The position numbers were made by a program, and so were the translations under genes. From Silicimonas sp. (GTDB lineage: Bacteria > Pseudomonadota > Alphaproteobacteria > Rhodobacterales > Rhodobacteraceae), in assembly GCA_022826205.1 (NCBI GenBank), contig JAJDVJ010000081.1, positions 1-64,000 on the forward strand: a DNA stretch of 64,000 nt, written 5' to 3'. Shown piece by piece: positions 63,782 through 64,000 of the stretch (position 1 is the stretch's first letter; every line of letters starts with the position of its first letter). The notes beneath the pieces are model-generated. The model saw nothing but the letters and a program-made list of their open reading frames with translations. It did no database searches and was not told where the DNA came from.

Positions 63782-64000
63782 GTGTCGCCCTTTCCAAAGT
63801 CGGGCTTGCGATCTTCCCGAAACGCCGCAAGCCCCTCGGCCAATTCATCCGTGCCTGCCGCCAATGCCCCCGCAAATGCTTCAAGAATGCGTTCGCGTTC
63901 CTCGCCTTCGGCTGCGTTGATCGTCATCTTCACGAGTTCCGTCGCCCGTGATCCACGCCTCAGGACGACCTGCGCCAATTCCATTGCCGCCGCCGCGCCA
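63778..64000 (-). CDS. Enoyl-CoA hydratase/isomerase, C-terminal end (runs off the right edge)
   Basis: The minus-strand frame is open from the window edge to a stop at 63778. The sequence MELAQVVLRRGSRATELVKM, then EERERILEAFAGALAAGTDE and LAEGLAAFREDRKPDFG, is the helical C-terminus of crotonase-family enzymes, including the EGLAAFxEKRxPxF motif. The catalytic loops lie outside the window. Confidence 0.85.
   Translation of the reverse strand, partial: GAAAAMELAQVVLRRGSRATELVKMTINAAEGEERERILEAFAGALAAGTDELAEGLAAFREDRKPDFGKGDT

Overview
The window reads as chromosome of a GC-rich, heterotrophic Alphaproteobacterium, most likely Rhodobacterales-like and marine. This is inferred from gene style and content: many ABC importers for sugars and polyols, a PxpABC/biotin-carboxylase operon, an ectoine hydrolase and GMC oxidoreductases. 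No rRNA or other marker gene fixes the taxon. Spacers of 300-700 bp are unusually common and several genes are visibly decayed, which would fit a host-associated or streamlining lineage, but this is only a suggestion.

Left part (1-5222): the first 366 codons of an acyl-CoA synthetase and an ABC exporter (both minus), a tRNA-Gly(UCC), and an orphan protein resembling the XPB/Ssl2-type helicase-associated domain.

The most striking region is 5593-21538, all plus strand. It holds a single-module, highly reducing type I polyketide synthase (KS-AT-DH-degenerate C-MT-ER-KR-ACP), a cobalamin-binding radical SAM enzyme, and one polypeptide that joins a thioester reductase to a sulfotransferase. A membrane-fusion protein and an RND pump follow. 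My reading is a pathway that builds a reduced, possibly branched acyl chain, releases it reductively, sulfates it and exports it. There is no thioesterase and no phosphopantetheinyl transferase in the window.

22020-34553: an orphan Phd-type antitoxin, then a ten-gene minus-strand operon (31776 to 22923). The operon encodes a TorT-like binding protein with a ribose-type ABC importer, PxpA, a biotin carrier, a biotin carboxylase, PxpB, PxpC, the biotin transporter subunit BioY and a BauB-like cupin. A LysR regulator is divergent. A DUF2306 membrane protein and a LytTR membrane regulator follow.

34941-49667: a minus-strand sugar-acid module (SDR, fuconolactonase-like amidohydrolase, PfkB kinase) lies divergent from a 2-oxoacid or acetoin-type dehydrogenase. 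In the latter, E1 alpha and beta are fused and an AcoC-like E2 appears split into lipoyl and hydrolase proteins. Next come remnants of an alkyl sulfatase and a GMC oxidoreductase, an intact sugar/polyol ABC importer with a GMC oxidoreductase, and a HEPN protein.

49873-64000: a fructose/ribose-type ABC importer with two perfect palindromes upstream; a secreted ricin-B-like protein coupled to a Tat-exported multicopper oxidase interrupted by a TGA; ectoine hydrolase; a glucose-type ABC importer; then an aldo/keto reductase, a MaoC protein, a Dabb protein and the end of an enoyl-CoA hydratase. All three classical sugar importers carry a GC-rich stem-loop next to the 3' end of the binding-protein gene.
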